Source: Panaeolus papilionaceus (Eukaryota > Basidiomycota > Agaricomycetes > Agaricales). Taken from it: a stretch of 64,000 nucleotides of DNA. The position numbers and the translations under genes are program-made. Where the stretch lies: NCBI GenBank assembly GCA_015501605.1, contig JADNRZ010000008.1, positions 186,001 through 250,000 of the forward strand. The letters run 5' to 3'. Below are positions 1 to 12,900 of this stretch, one piece after another. Position 1 is the first letter of the stretch; the number at the start of each line of letters is the position of its first letter. The notes beneath the pieces are model-generated. The model searched no databases. It saw only the letters and a program-made list of their open reading frames with translations, and was not told the DNA's origin.

Positions 1-3000
1 AGATTCGGGAGGTTGAAGGAATTTGATAGAACGCAGACATTTTATCACCTGTGGCGTGTTGGTAAATATGGAAAAGTTAGACAGCTGGAAGATCGAGTCC
101 GCAATAATTTTCCACCCGAGAGAGCGGAAGGCTACATTCCCCTCAGAAATAGACAAGGCTGTATCGACAGCGGACACAAGGAAGGACTCGGAGCGAAGTT
201 GCAGGCCATCATAGTACTGTGATTTTCCCAGGTCGAATTGAGATTGAGCAAGTGCGAAAAGGACTGCAGGCTCGTCAGGGCGTGTTTTGCGAATGTTATC
301 CAGTAATTCAATAGACGCTGCGTAATTCCCCATGAGATGGTCAACGTCCGCAATATAATACGAACAAAGCCAGTCATCAGGTGCCATTTCATGTGCATGC
401 TTTAGCGCCTTTAACGCAGCAGCATGTCGACCGGCTCTGGCGTAGGCCTCGCCCAGGCGAACCCAAAGGACTTGGTCATCCGGATGAACGCGCAGAGATA
501 TCTGGAAAGCCTGAATCGCGGTGGCGTAATCTCTGTAATGCTGATAACCGCCAAACAATTAGGAGAATGGTATCAAAAATGGCAATTGGATTTCCTTACC
601 AGTTTAACGACCCCTAACGCTTTCCAAGCCCAAGAATTTGATGGCAAGTATCTCGTGGTATCACCCTCGGTCTTGTCCATGCCAGCATTTAAGCCACCTT
701 CACCGTCTATCGTTCGCTGAGCAACAACTTCAACTAGGTCCCATTCTCTGTCATTTGCGAACCCCTCAGCAAGCTTCTGGGCGGCTACAACCTCACGAGC
801 GTCCAACTCAAATGCTTTCTGAAAACACTTGGACGATCTCTGGGGATCAGGCGGGTCGGCGTAATCAAGGTAATAAACACCGAGTGACGTAAAAGCGGGA
901 GCAAAATTAGAATCCTGTTTGAGTGCGCCGATGAAGCGTTTGTACGCTGTCTCTCGTTCTATAAAAGCAATGTAAGTCACAGATTGCTATTCGAATGGAT
1001 AGTACATACCTCCTGATTCAAGTTTTCCTTTGCCAATCCTCCATAAGCAACGAGCGCAATCAGACCGTCTCGTCTCGTCGTCAAGGTTCTCGAGAATGGA
1101 GAGTGTTTGTTCCAATTCCGCAATGCCGCGTTCAGCGTCTCCCGACTGGTATCTGCTCCATGCAGCGTCTTCGCGTGCTCTTATTCCCTCGTGGACATCA
1201 TCTGGTAGCAGTGAAACCACTTTGCCGAAAACGCCAACCGCTTCGGACCATGAGCTGGCAGCTTCCAATATATATCCTTGGCTCATCAGCGCCATAGTAT
1301 TATCTGGCGACTTGCTGAGTACTTCTGAGAGGATTGAGGTTGCTGCCTTGTGATGTTTCGGGGGGTAGAAATGCACTAATGCCGTGGCTTGTATAACTTG
1401 CAAAGCTATTCGCGTTCTAAACGGTGATGTCAATGACGTTTTCGCCGTGTAACAGTCCCAAGGACAAACCCAGGCAATGCTCGGCCGGTTTCCGATTCTC
1501 TCATTTGCAAGACCTGAAGACCAAGTTTCGCCGTCTTGATGGCGTTCTCATAGTCCTCTTCGCGAAGATAAAGGTCGGCGCTAAGTCGATTGCCAATAAT
1601 CGTATCTGGAAGCGATATCCCGGCAGCCTGGGGTGAGATGAATCGGTCACTGATGATTGCACAGAAGAAAAGAGCGCACCAACGCAAAGTCTAGTGGGTC
1701 CTCTTCGTCCTGAAGAGAATACGCTTTGTGTCCTTCTTCATCTGTCCAAAGCTCTTCCTGATAATAGGCAAAGTAACCTCTGAATAGGTTCGCTAAGTTC
1801 GAATTCGGGAACAGTCTAATATACTGTCGAATTGTATCACGTTGATAGCCAGCTAGAAATTTTAGCATTAACACAAGCCCCAGTAAGCGTAAGTAGAAAA
1901 AAACTTACCAAAGTCTTCGATATTCAGGCCTTCCAAATGGAACTTCCAGCCAGCCTCGTCGGGTTTTTTTAACAAAATGATACCACTAATCATCTCTTCA
2001 ACCTCTCCCAAAACCTTTGCCTTGAGGTGCTGATTCTCTGGACTCGAGGAAATGGAGGCCAAGTAATTTTGTCGGTGTCTCAGCAATTTTGTTTCTGTTT
2101 CTTCTCGCAGTTCATCAGAGGTGTGAGGGTGATTGAGTATCGCATCGTATAGCGCAGGAAGCTTATCACGTTGTCAGCAATTGATAGTTTCAAAGCAGAG
2201 TGAAAATGCAAACCTTGGAGTCGCGAGAAATTTCTCGTTGAATATCCTTTTGCAAAACATCCGGAGGTGGTGCACCGAGACGAGTTCTTCGACTGGCAAA
2301 CTCCTTATTAAACCTTCCTGCTTCTGTTTTCTCTGTGAGCTGCACAATCTCTTTGAGTACGGGCAACCCGTTGTGAATTGCGGTTTGCGCTTCGAAAGTG
2401 CTTGTGGATGTCGGACTGGTAGGGTCTGGTTTTGGAAGCGTGAAAAGGAGTGCATAAACGGGTGATTCTGGGAGATAGTATGAGAGGCCTTCAATGATCT
2501 GGTTGGACAATCCGCATCGTCAAGTGGTGTCTCCAACAGTAAACGAAAAACACCCAACCTCGGAATCCTCTCCGTGCTTGCGGTGCACCGCTACGATCTT
2601 TTGCAACGTTTCCGCGCATTTAACGGCATCCTCACTATCTTGTATTTTTGTTAACTCCTGCATAGATGCGATAAGGAATCATAGTGGACGAACGACATGT
2701 TGAAGATCATCATGAGCTGAAGAAGTGTTGCAGTATACTTCTTCCAGTTGCCCCGCTTCTCATAGAAACTGGACAGACCCTAGATAACAATGTTGGTTAA
2801 AAAATTCAGGCGCGCCAGAGAAGGCTGACCTGCCAGGCCAATGGGTGGGTCGGATTAAGCTTTGTAGCCTTCTGGTACGTCTAATGAAGGTGTCAATACA
2901 AGGTCCAGCAGGTGTACTATCCGGACTCACCTCCTCGCTCTGTGCGTACTCTCCGAGCTCAAGGAGGGCTAGTCCTAGAAAAACATGTCTGGCCGCGGAT

Positions 3001-3168
3001 ATTGATGATTCAGTATGGCCTTTGCATAAAGCAAATCGGATGCAATTACGCGTTGTAATTCTCTGGCTCATAATCCAACACCTGCAATGACGATTTCTTT
3101 GCGTTCACATAGTCTTTTTTGCCAATTGCGTCGCGCGCGGACTTTAGATAAGATTTAACAAAAGACAT
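1..3168 (-). CDS. SKI3: Ski3, TPR scaffold of the Ski complex (3' end beyond window)
   Basis: Ski3 (TTC37) is the TPR scaffold of the cytoplasmic Ski complex, which feeds mRNA to the exosome for 3'-5' decay. The protein starts MSFVKSYLKSARDAIGKKDY at the ATG read from 3168, a typical Ski3 N-terminus. After a first intron it continues with TPR helices such as HVFLGLALLELGEYAQSEE, then TYQKATKLNPTHPLAWQ across another intron. Further TPR units recur to the left edge, for example ATAIQAFQISLRVHPDDQVL and LWVRLGEAYARAGRHAAALK near 420-540. Introns are short and several, at roughly 50-70 bp. About 900 residues lie in the window. Ski3 proteins are usually longer than 1,200 residues, so the C-terminus is off the left edge. 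It is transcribed in the same direction as the phosphatase gene upstream of it. Identification rests on the N-terminal motif and the continuous TPR pattern. Confidence 0.85.
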
Positions 3169-3565
3169 GCCACCAAATCGCCAACGATCAAGAGAGTCGG
3201 CGCTGAGCTGGCGGGGGGGGGGGGGGGGGGAAGATGATCGCGCGCTGAATACAAATCAAAATGATGGCAGATGTCAATTCAGTGAACCACGATCATTGTG
3301 TAACCATGCATCATGGTGTCATTGGCACACGCATTTCGGTCAAACGTTGATTCTCTGGAGTGTCGTATACATAGAGGACATTCAGAACGTGTGTCTCTGG
3401 TAGTTTATGGAGGCGAAGAAAATAGCGATTGATGTGTATACAGGGTAGAGTTATGATGTACATAGCAATGCGATAAATAGATAGCTAATAGGTTACAGTT
3501 ATACAGATGACGAAAGCGACAGCGTTCCAGAAAATGAGTAGAGAGATGGTAAAATACATGTCAGT
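3169..3565. other. Intergenic: SKI3 promoter and phosphatase 3' region
   Basis: This 397 bp interval separates two minus-strand genes. It holds the SKI3 promoter, an 18-bp G run, and the 3' trailer of the phosphatase gene. No open frame with coding character is seen. Confidence 0.6.
3213..3230. repeat. Poly-G homopolymer, 18 bp
   Basis: An uninterrupted run of 18 G lies 45 bp upstream of the SKI3 start codon. On the sense strand of SKI3 it reads as poly-C in the promoter or 5' leader. Its exact length may be unreliable because homopolymers are error-prone. Confidence 0.95.
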
Positions 3566-5321
3566 CTAGGCATAACCACGAAGTTCATTGAGACGAAGAT
3601 ATTCGACATAGTCGACTAGGAAAATAACTTGTTCGTACGTCTCGATGGCTTTCATACTACGCCGCCTGCGAACAAGGTTGATCACTTTTTGAACAAAAAC
3701 AATCGTCTCTTTTTGGGGTGTAGTGGCGATAGTCTCTTCGGGAGTGTGTGCCGGCTTCTCAAGCCACCCGCATAGCCCTAGACGAATCATCCAGCAGCTT
3801 GCAACAACGCCAGCACGCCCAACACCTCCTCGACAGTGAACGAGGATGGAGATACCCTGTAGAGTGTAGCGGTTCAGGATATCCACAATATGAGCATCGA
3901 CTTGGGATGCTGATAGTGGTGGAAGGCCTTCAGGTATGGGCAACCTGGGAGGATCATCGGTGTCAACACATTGTTGCGAAAAAGGAAAGGAGTTGAATAT
4001 TCACCGAAGAACATCAATACCAAGATTTGCAGCATATCGTTCGTAGTCTGGCCAGGGAGCACCGAGAAATTGGAGCTCTTCATCGTCTAGACAGCTTTTG
4101 TGCAAAGTCTGAGGTCAAGCAGAGCAATTGAGAGCAGAAAATATCATACCAAATGATGCAGCGAATGCCCAACTCTCTCATTCTTTGCAGATCGAGCTCT
4201 AAATCGCGGCACACGCCTGGGCGACCCTTGACAGGGCCTGTCAGCCTCACTGAAATGTAGTTGTTAGATTGGTTGAACATTGCTAAGGTTGTCAATGAAA
4301 TGCACCTTTCTTGCCTGGACAAGACGATAAAAAGAGGTTGCCCAGAACTAGAGGAGAAGCTTGTGAGGGAACATATGATATAATGTTCTGAGACTGCGTG
4401 GAACTAAACTCAGGATTCAGACTGGATGGTGAATCGACGAGTTGACAGGGCTGAGGAGAGAGAGAAGTTGCCATTGACAGGGAGAGAGCTACATTCGTGT
4501 CAAGTGGAGTGGTAAGGACTCGTTCACAAGGAGCGGGCAGTGGGGTTCTGAGAACATCGATGAATGGATCGATGGCAGAGTTGATTGCGGACTGCATTGC
4601 ATTTGATATATTTGCGCGAGTGAAGAAATGTGATGGACTGTATTGGGGCAACATAGGGCCAGCGCACAAGCCGAGTTTTTGAGCATGTTGTTGAATACGA
4701 ATGTCACGGATGTCCAAAAGTCTATGGAGTGTGAATGGAGGTTGTAAATCCAGTAAAGTTGGTGAATGTTGATGTGTTGCAAGCAGTGCATGAGACGAAA
4801 TTAGTGAAACAAGTTCCTGTGGTATAATAAATGAAACGCTGGGATATAATTGTATTGAAAACCAGAGTAACATGAGTTGACATGAATGATTATACATACT
4901 TTATAGGATGAGTTAAAGAAGTCTTGATAGGATGAGGATTGAAAGAGGGAGGTGGTAAAGGTTCTGCCATAGCTGCTGTTATTTCATCCTGGATGGATAA
5001 TTGCGTTGGTTGATTTAATGATAACCACCATTGACGAGCACAAGCAGAGTTTAATTGCTTTGAACGTAGCTGATGAAATTGTTCTGGCATATGTATAGAA
5101 AGGGGTATATATCTTGCTGGTGAACCTAATGTTATGATGGTGAATTAATAAGTTGAATAAAATGTAAAATTAAATTATTACCATTTTGACCATATTTTGA
5201 ACGATTATAATCGCTTTTATGGTGTTGTGAAGCAAGAGACGAGAGCTATATGTACGATAAAAATATGAGAAATAAAGAAGGAAATAAAATCAAAACATAC
5301 TAGTTCATAATGGTATTGCAT
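3566..5321 (-). CDS. CDKN3/KAP-like dual-specificity phosphatase with long N-terminal extension
   Basis: This is a cysteine phosphatase of the cyclin-dependent kinase inhibitor 3 (KAP) type, whose animal member dephosphorylates CDK T-loops. The P-loop reads HCRGGVGRAG, with catalytic Cys and Arg present. Upstream are GIRCIICCLDDEELQFLG and LPIPEGLPP, which align by eye with the KAP core, and the C-terminal helix RRRRSMKAIETYEQVIF matches the KAP end. Seven exons join in frame from the start MQYHYEL (ATG at 5321-5319) to the stop at 3566. One acceptor (just before CTGTCTAGACG, near 4090) was chosen because the nearer AG gives a stop codon. About 270 residues before the domain are rich in Ser, Pro and His and match nothing I recognise. 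The position of the KAP general-acid Asp carries Glu (IPEG). The gene is divergent from the chitin synthase, with 248 bp between start codons. The start exon is the least certain part. Confidence 0.75.
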
Positions 5322-5569
5322 AGAATCTAAGTTAGTACTAGTCAATAATTATAAAATGTCGTTTACTTTAACCGAATAGATCACATGATTTGAATTTGTT
5401 TTCCCACTCTTTACACAAGAAATTAATTCCCACCGGTCGAGTCTCTCTCTCTAACAACATTCCCCCACCAACTCACCAACCCCCTCCTCCTCCCCTTGTT
5501 CCTTTAAATACCAACAGCAAGGCTGGTCATCCTGGCTTACTATTACCCTCTTTTACCTCATTCCCTTCC

Positions 5570-8500
5570 ATGGCCCTTCGTTTTCAGTCAAACTACGATT
5601 TTACTGATGTCCCAATTCCAACAAATGCCACAAGACAACCACCTCCAACTGGTGCAACAATTCGTCGTGCAAAGACCCTCACAAAGCCAGAGCGTAGCGT
5701 AGCTCCAGTACCTTTAATCAACCCTCCTCATCTATTACCAAACGCTCCAGGTTCAAAACCTACTGAAGAGGAGTACAATGGTTCCCAGGCTTGGCGTATA
5801 TTTTCCCGTATCATCACAGTTTGGGCTCCAGACGTTCTTCTCAGTTCTTTAGGTGGAATGAAGGAGGCGGCTGTTAGACAAGCTTGGAGAGAAAAAATTG
5901 CTTTGTGTTTCATCATAGCTATTTTGTGCGCTGCTGTCGGTTTCGCTACAGTCGGCTTTCAAAAGGTCCTCTGTCCGGTACAAGGAAATTCGGATAATCG
6001 CTTCATGCGTGTTGGTTCAGTACCGGGCACTTTGTCCATTAGAGGTGAAGTTTACCAAACTTCAAGAGCACAACCTACTGGTGGAGTCGACTTTCAATCC
6101 CTCGCTTCCAAACCAGGACAGGACATCACTAATTTATTTGAGCGCACCGCCTCATCATTCCCCTCCTGTAACGGCCTCAATTTCCGTATCGCCCAAGAGC
6201 CCCCCTGTTCTACCGCCAATCCTTGCCCCCTTCCCACCATAAACTCTACCCAGTTCAACCAAATTGGTCTCGTTAAAACAGACTTTTTGGCAGGTTATGC
6301 ATGGGAGCAAATCACCGACTTTCCCAACTATATCGTCATTGACGGCGCCGTTTTAAACCTCACTCCCTACCTCAAAGCTCATACTCGCCCTATCTCAGGA
6401 GATAGCGTCGATACCGCTATTCGTACCGTACTGGCAGATGGCGCCAACCAGAGCGGCAAGGACGCGACCCGTCTTTTTGTGAACCGTGAAGATATCAAGT
6501 CAGCAATTCCTTGCTTAAAAGATCGTTATTATGCCGGAAACATCGACAAAGTCACTCCAGGATGCTTCGTCACCAGTCTTTTTCTCTACGCCGGCTTAAT
6601 TGTCATTCTTGGCTTGGTTTTCGTTCGTTTCGTCATGGCATGCATTTTCAACTGGTTCCTGTCAGAACACCTCGCCGGTCCCCCTAGCAGTCAAGAATTC
6701 AACCGTTCCGCTATTAGTCCTGCTGTCATGCCAGAAGGTGCCAACGTTTCCGTCGACAACAAGAATGGAACTGCCCCCTGGGCCATCGGTCAGAAGAAGC
6801 TCAACAAGCCAAAATCTGGTCGTTCCCTCGCCTCCTCTTCCAGCGCAACACTAATCAATGGGGAGTCTAATTCTGGTCCTATCATGAGCCTTGCCCAAAT
6901 TGGCGCAGAGTTATTTGCGGTTTGTTTGGTGACTTGTTATTCTGAAGGCGAGGAGTCTTTGCGGACCACTTTGGACTCCATCTCTAGAACAACTTATTCG
7001 GACGCTCGAAAACTCCTATTCATCGTCGCCGATGGAATGATTACTGGAGCAGGAGAAAAGCGGAGCACTCCAGATATTTGCGTCAGTCTCCTGGAAGCCG
7101 ACCCCCGTTTTGGAAATCCAATTCCAATGAGTTATGAGGCAGTGGGTTCTGGTGCAAAGGCTCAAAATCGAGCTATGGTTTATGCTGGCCATTACAGTAC
7201 GTAAATTTCCCCTCCCATTCACCTTGTTCAATACATTTACCAAAACGTTGCAGCCGTTGCTGGTCGTCGTACTCCCACCGTCATCGTTGTCAAATGTGGT
7301 ACTGATGCGGAAGCCGTGTCTGACAAGAAGCCTGGCAATCGTGGAAAGCGTGATAGCCAGTTGATCCTGATGAACTTCTTTTCCCGAGTCACTTACAACG
7401 ATCGCATGTCTCCCCTGGATTTCGACCTCTTCCGGAAGATTCATATACTCATGGGTGTTACTCCTGACTTTTTCGAAGTCTGTCTCATGGTATGTTTTCT
7501 CTTTGCATGCCACGGGATTTTTCTTTTAAAATACTCTCTTCAGGTCGATGCCGATACAAAGGTATTCCCAGAGTCGCTTAAGCATCTCGTCAACTGCATG
7601 CACCATGACCAAATGATTATGGGCGTCTGTGGAGAAACCAGGATTGCCAACAAGCGTCAGTCATGGGTTACGGCGATTCAAGTTTTCGAATATTTCATCT
7701 CCCATCACCTTGCGAAAGCGTTCGAGTCTGTCTTTGGTGGTGTCTCCTGTTTGCCAGGTTGCTTTTCCATGTTCCGCCTCAAAGCACGTAAATCCACTGG
7801 CGATGACTGGGTCCCGCTTATCATCAAGCCCGAAATTGTCAAGGAATACAGCCAGAGCGAAGTGACCACCTTGCACCAGAAAAATCTCCTTTTGCTGGGA
7901 GAAGATCGTTTCCTGACAACAATTCTCCTCCGCACGTTCCCCAACCGAAAAATGATGTTCTTGCCCCAGGCAAGATGTAGAACCATAGTGCCGGACACGT
8001 TTTCCATCCTGCTATCTCAACGTCGTCGGTGGATTAATTCTACCATCCACAATCTCATGGAACTCGTTTTGGTCCGTAACCTGTGCGGTACCTTCTGCTT
8101 CAGCATGCAATTCGTCGTCTTTATGGATCTCCTCGGCACAGTCGTTTTGCCCGTTGCCATTTCTTTGACGTACGCGTTGATCGTTGGTATTGCGATAAAC
8201 CCTCCTAAGTCTTTTGCGGAAGCTATTCCCCTAATGCTCCTCATCGCTGTTCTCGGTTTGCCCGCTGTTCTTATTCTTATCACAACTAGAAAAGTTGTTT
8301 ATGTCTTTTGGATGTTGATTTATCTATTGGCCCTTCCCATTTGGAATTTCGTTTTACCTCTGTATGCTTTCTGGCATTTTGATGACTTTTCATGGGGAGA
8401 AACGAGGTATGAGATCCGTTCTTTGTTAGTTTTGCCCAGTACCGATTGTTTTTTGCAGAAAAGTAGAAGGAGAGGGCAAAGATACAGGTCATGATGGAGG

Positions 8501-9170
8501 TGGTGGTGCACGCGCAGGTCCAGAGGTTCCTATGAGGAGATGGGAGGACTGGGAGCGCTCGAGGTTGAGGAAGTTGAAGCGAGAAGAACGTCGCAGAAAG
8601 GATTTCGAACGTGCACATCCATCGGGATACATTTCGGCAGACCGGGACTTTTTGGTTGCTCCTGACACAAGAAGTCAGTACGACGGCTCAGACACTTTCT
8701 CTCTCAACTCTTCGGATGATGACCATTGGGGCACACAAATCGGAGGGTACAATGAGCACAATACTGCCTTCCCACCTCCCCCTGTTGGCCTCATTGTCCC
8801 CACAGTTACACCAGATGCTAAAACTGTTGACGGCGCTGAGCTGGAAGCCATGCTGGAAATGGGATTTGATGACCGGCCCAGCCCCACACCTCCCGCATCA
8901 ACATATGTGCCTCGGTATCAACTGACAGATTCGACGACCCAGCTCCCCAACTCTGGGATCGGTGGCAATGGCTATTCACCCTTGGCGCGGTCGACATCGC
9001 CTGCCTCCAGCCGCACACCACCGCCACAGGATCCTCTATCACCGACGTCACCATCTGTACCCCTGACCAGCGGGGACCCTAGCGCAAGAAGGTCACCGCC
9101 TCGCTCACGGACAGCCGCTGCAGAACGTTATGGACCTCTAGGACCTTTGGATCCTGCTACCAGGTTTTAA
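5570..9170 (+). CDS. Class IV (Chs3-type) chitin synthase
   Basis: This plasma-membrane or chitosome enzyme polymerises UDP-GlcNAc into chitin. Introns at 7197-7253, 7490-7543 and 8407-8458 join four exons into a protein of about 1,150 residues. In order it shows a Pro-rich cytoplasmic N-terminus, two membrane segments around a cytochrome-b5-like stretch ([20 protein letters not shown]), and the glycosyltransferase 2 core. The core carries [26 protein letters not shown] and the QRRRW motif followed by INST. Several C-terminal helices end in FSWGETRK, and a charged tail follows ([19 protein letters not shown]). These features are those of the Chs3 type rather than the myosin-fused class V. I chose the ATG at 5570 because MALRF followed by the [16 protein letters not shown] block resembles the start of related proteins. 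An in-frame ATG at 5390 would add 60 Pro-rich residues. The last exon encodes a Ser/Pro-rich tail. Confidence 0.92.
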
Positions 9171-9940
9171 TTCCGTGTCGTTCTGACGTTCCTCTTTTTT
9201 TTTTTTTTCTCATAGTGGTTTTATTGTGATGCTTCAACTCTCTATACCCTCCCCCTATCACCCATGTCATTCACGTCAAACTCGCTGCATTATACATAAT
9301 CTGATTCCAACACTTACGATGGACAATGAAGGCTTTTAGATACAAACAATTTTCTAATACGGAAAGCGTACTGGATACTACCCATCACACAACTGCCTCT
9401 TCATTTTCAACTTTTGGCTGACATGCTTTCCTCCTCATTCGTACATTACATACTCAGATTCGCCATGTTTCCATCTTCTTTGGCATCCCGTTTTCGTCCT
9501 ACATTATCTTACTATTTTCTTCATTCCTTTTTGTGGATTTCCTTCCTTAAAGTGGATTATCATGACCCCGAGATAAAATCTGAAACACCATCTGCTAATT
9601 TGACTCCCTGTTGTACGAGTGCACATAGAAGCACGTAATTCTTGCACACAATCTTCGTTTGAAATGTTTGAAATTATTGAAAGCTAGCATTTGGGAAATG
9701 CAAAATAGTGTGATGGCTGTTTAGCCACACTGAAGCGGTGCTAAATATAGCGATCGCCAAATGCAGTCAATTACAACTTGACTGACGACTACTATCATCT
9801 AATACATCCTAGGACAACCTCTACGCCCTATACTGCTCAAGATCTGCGTCTATTACAAAGTACATATCGATCCATTCGCTCTATAGCTCTCCTTTTCTCG
9901 TTCTTTGCCCCGTCACTCATTTATTCAACCGAGAAGACCT
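9171..9940. other. Intergenic: chitin synthase 3' region and promoter of the next gene
   Basis: This 770 bp stretch is AT-rich, with a T run near 9198 just after the chitin synthase stop. I see no supported gene. It should hold the chitin synthase 3' UTR and the promoter of the ATPase gene. Confidence 0.5.
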
Positions 9941-12900
9941 ATGAATATCCCTAAAGGTGCACTTGTAAGCACCTGTTGGCCTCATGTTCATATCCGTAGT
10001 ATTCACCTCAGCTCGCTCTCGTTTTTAGTGGGAAACCGGACATGACGAAACTGTAGAAGTCAACCAACGCGCTCTCATTGACAAAGTTCTCGCCCGATAT
10101 TCAGGCGAATTTACCATATTCCGCGAATTGCTCCAGAACTCTGATGACGCGCAATCCAAGTCGGTAGAGATCAGGTTCGAGACGGAAGCTTATGCTGAGA
10201 GAAAAGGAAAGGAAGGAAATAAACATGATTTGGAAAGTATCCCTGCTCCCAAAGCACTTCCGGATCTGAAGACAGCTCTGGTGCGCAGCAGTTTCTTCGT
10301 GGCCTCATTTTGTTTTCATTCCAGCTGACTACTTGGACGACAATAATGTTATAGGTGCACAATTGGATTTTTAGAAACAACGGTATTGTATTCAGGGATG
10401 AGGATTGGAGTAGATTGAAAAAGATTGGTTCGTCCCGATCATCTGTCAACAACCGCATCCCACTTACTGCTCTCCACCTTCTTAGCTGAAGGAAATCCGG
10501 ATGAAGAGAAGATCGGCGCCTTTGGCGTTGGTGAATATTAACCCTAATGGTATCCAGCTCGAGTGCTAAATCGAACTAGGGTTTTACAGCTTATTCTCGG
10601 TGACAGAAGAGCCTTTTGTAAGGTCTGGTGGTACGTTGACGTGTATACTGGGTAGCGTACCACTGAAGCTCCCTTGCAGACCAGTGGATGGGTTTTTATT
10701 GGAAGGATAAGAAGGACCAGGTGGGTCACTTCATGCCTGTCTACACATCTCGAGGCTAAATCGTCGTTTACCTAGCTGTTCGCTCGCAGGGGCAAGCTTC
10801 CTGCTGCAGATGAAGATTCATCTGACAATGTCTGGACTACTTTCGCCATGGAACTAAGGGAGCCCAGCCCTATACCACTGGCCTTTGACTTAACAAGATT
10901 TTTGGCATCGTCAATTACATTCATGCGCCATCTTGGAGAAGTTTCCGTCTATTTCGACGACAAGCGACTCGTTCGACTAACGAAGTCAACTGGGATACCT
11001 CGCGATCTCGGTGTACCGAAAGGCCTCAACAATCGTTCGCCTTCAGGTATTATGACAGTAGAGAAAGTGTTCTCGACTCGTAAGCGCACCCACATTCTCT
11101 AGGCTCAAGCACTCAATATCTCACTCGTACAGCCCTCCATATTCAAGCGGAGGTGATGAAATGGATCTACACATCTGGATCACAGAAGAAACCTGCTGCT
11201 CCTAAGATTGCTAAACCCCCACCCCAAGCTTCAGGGGGGTTTTTCTCATCTTTGTTCAGCTCATTTGCAGGAAACAATACACCACGCACCGCGACCCCTA
11301 CACCACTTCCGCCACCCGTCGTAGAAAGTGTCAACCACCTCGCGATCAATGAAACCAGTGTTTCTTTATCGATATTCTCAGCTGCCGTTGCTGTTCGCTT
11401 GAGCCAGAAGTTATCCAGTGAAATACACCGTTCCACGAAGAAAAACCCACCTACAAAGATGTCTTACGAATTAATATATGTAAGATCCGGTGGTTTTATT
11501 TTTGACAGCGATTAGTTGTCTGATTTGCCTGCGTAGACAGCAAAGGATGAGTATGATGCAAGCATACAGGAAGATGCCAAGCAGCCAGAGGCTACGGGCA
11601 GTATTTTTCAAGGTCTGCGCGCAGACCTGGATGGGTAAGCCCCCCAAAAAAACTAAATCTTTATATACTTGCCTGACTATCATTTTATTATTAAGAGCGG
11701 GCTCAGCACGTATTTTTATTGTATGGGCTTGAGCAAGCTAATTTTCATTACTTAACTAGCTAACCATCTATACAGGGACACAGCACCGCTCAGACGACAG
11801 GTCTGGGAGGGCATATGGCAGGACGGTTCATTCCTACTGTTGAACGTGAATCGATTGACTTCATGTGCGTGCTGGGATTTTGTAATAGTGACGTCCTCGT
11901 GTGCTTATCATTGTCCTTTACAGGGATCGCAACGTCGCAGGTGGGCTCTTGTCAAGTAGTCTTCATTGTATGTGTATCTCTAACTTCCCTCTAGTATGGA
12001 ACAAAGAACTACTTCACATCGGAGGTTTTCTTGCACGTTCTGCCTACGAAATGGAACTCGACACCATCAAGGCGCAGTGGGAAGGATCGAGTACTAAGCT
12101 CTCTCCTCCAGATGCAGAGATACAGCGACATCTTACCGGGCGTGTCCTCCATGCGTTGAAGTTCTTCAGCTTCTACACGTCGACTCCTTCTAGTGAAGTT
12201 TCTAGCCTACTTGAGCAAGCTTTCTTCGCCTGCTCGAAAGATGGTAGCTTTCGAATGATTTCGGACAAGGGAATTCGCAACTCGAAGGAGATCCGAATTC
12301 CTGAACCAACATTTTCCAAGTTCCTCAAAAACTTGCCCATCGTTCCCCTAGAAGTTTTGGAAGGAGCACGTCCCATAATCTCCATTCTTCAATCGAAAGG
12401 CTTCATCAAACCGATCAATTTCCAGGATGTACTGGACGAACTAAGGGTGCGGCCGCTTAATCTACAGGAATGCGTCGCATGTTTAGAATGGTGGTCGTCA
12501 ATTTATCAACGGGATAACGCCCATCAGTTACATCCAGTCCGAGCACAGCTCATCGACGCCGCTATTCTTTCTCTGGATGGACCCAACCAAGAGTCGAAAA
12601 TCATCCCCCTGAACACCATCCGATACATCATTAATCCAAGGACTTTGAGCATTCCGATGAATAGTCCGCTACCTGATACCCTCCTTCCGCTCGATGTTAG
12701 CAGGGCCTTCAAGCCCGATCAACTCACAGCGACATTCCCATGGCAAGAATTCACGATTGTTGAATGGCTAAAGTTTGTATGTACGCATCACCAGGATCCA
12801 GCTTTCGATCTCGGTCTGTCACCAGCATGGGCAGAGCAAGTACTTGCGACGACCGCACGATACTGGCCCTCACTGCCCCCTGATTCGAAGAGCGCTGTGT

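Noticed and set aside
5390..5569. Upstream ATG extending the chitin synthase by 60 residues
   Set aside because: The added part is Pro-rich and lies in the short shared promoter; the ATG at 5570 fits related proteins better. Not excluded.
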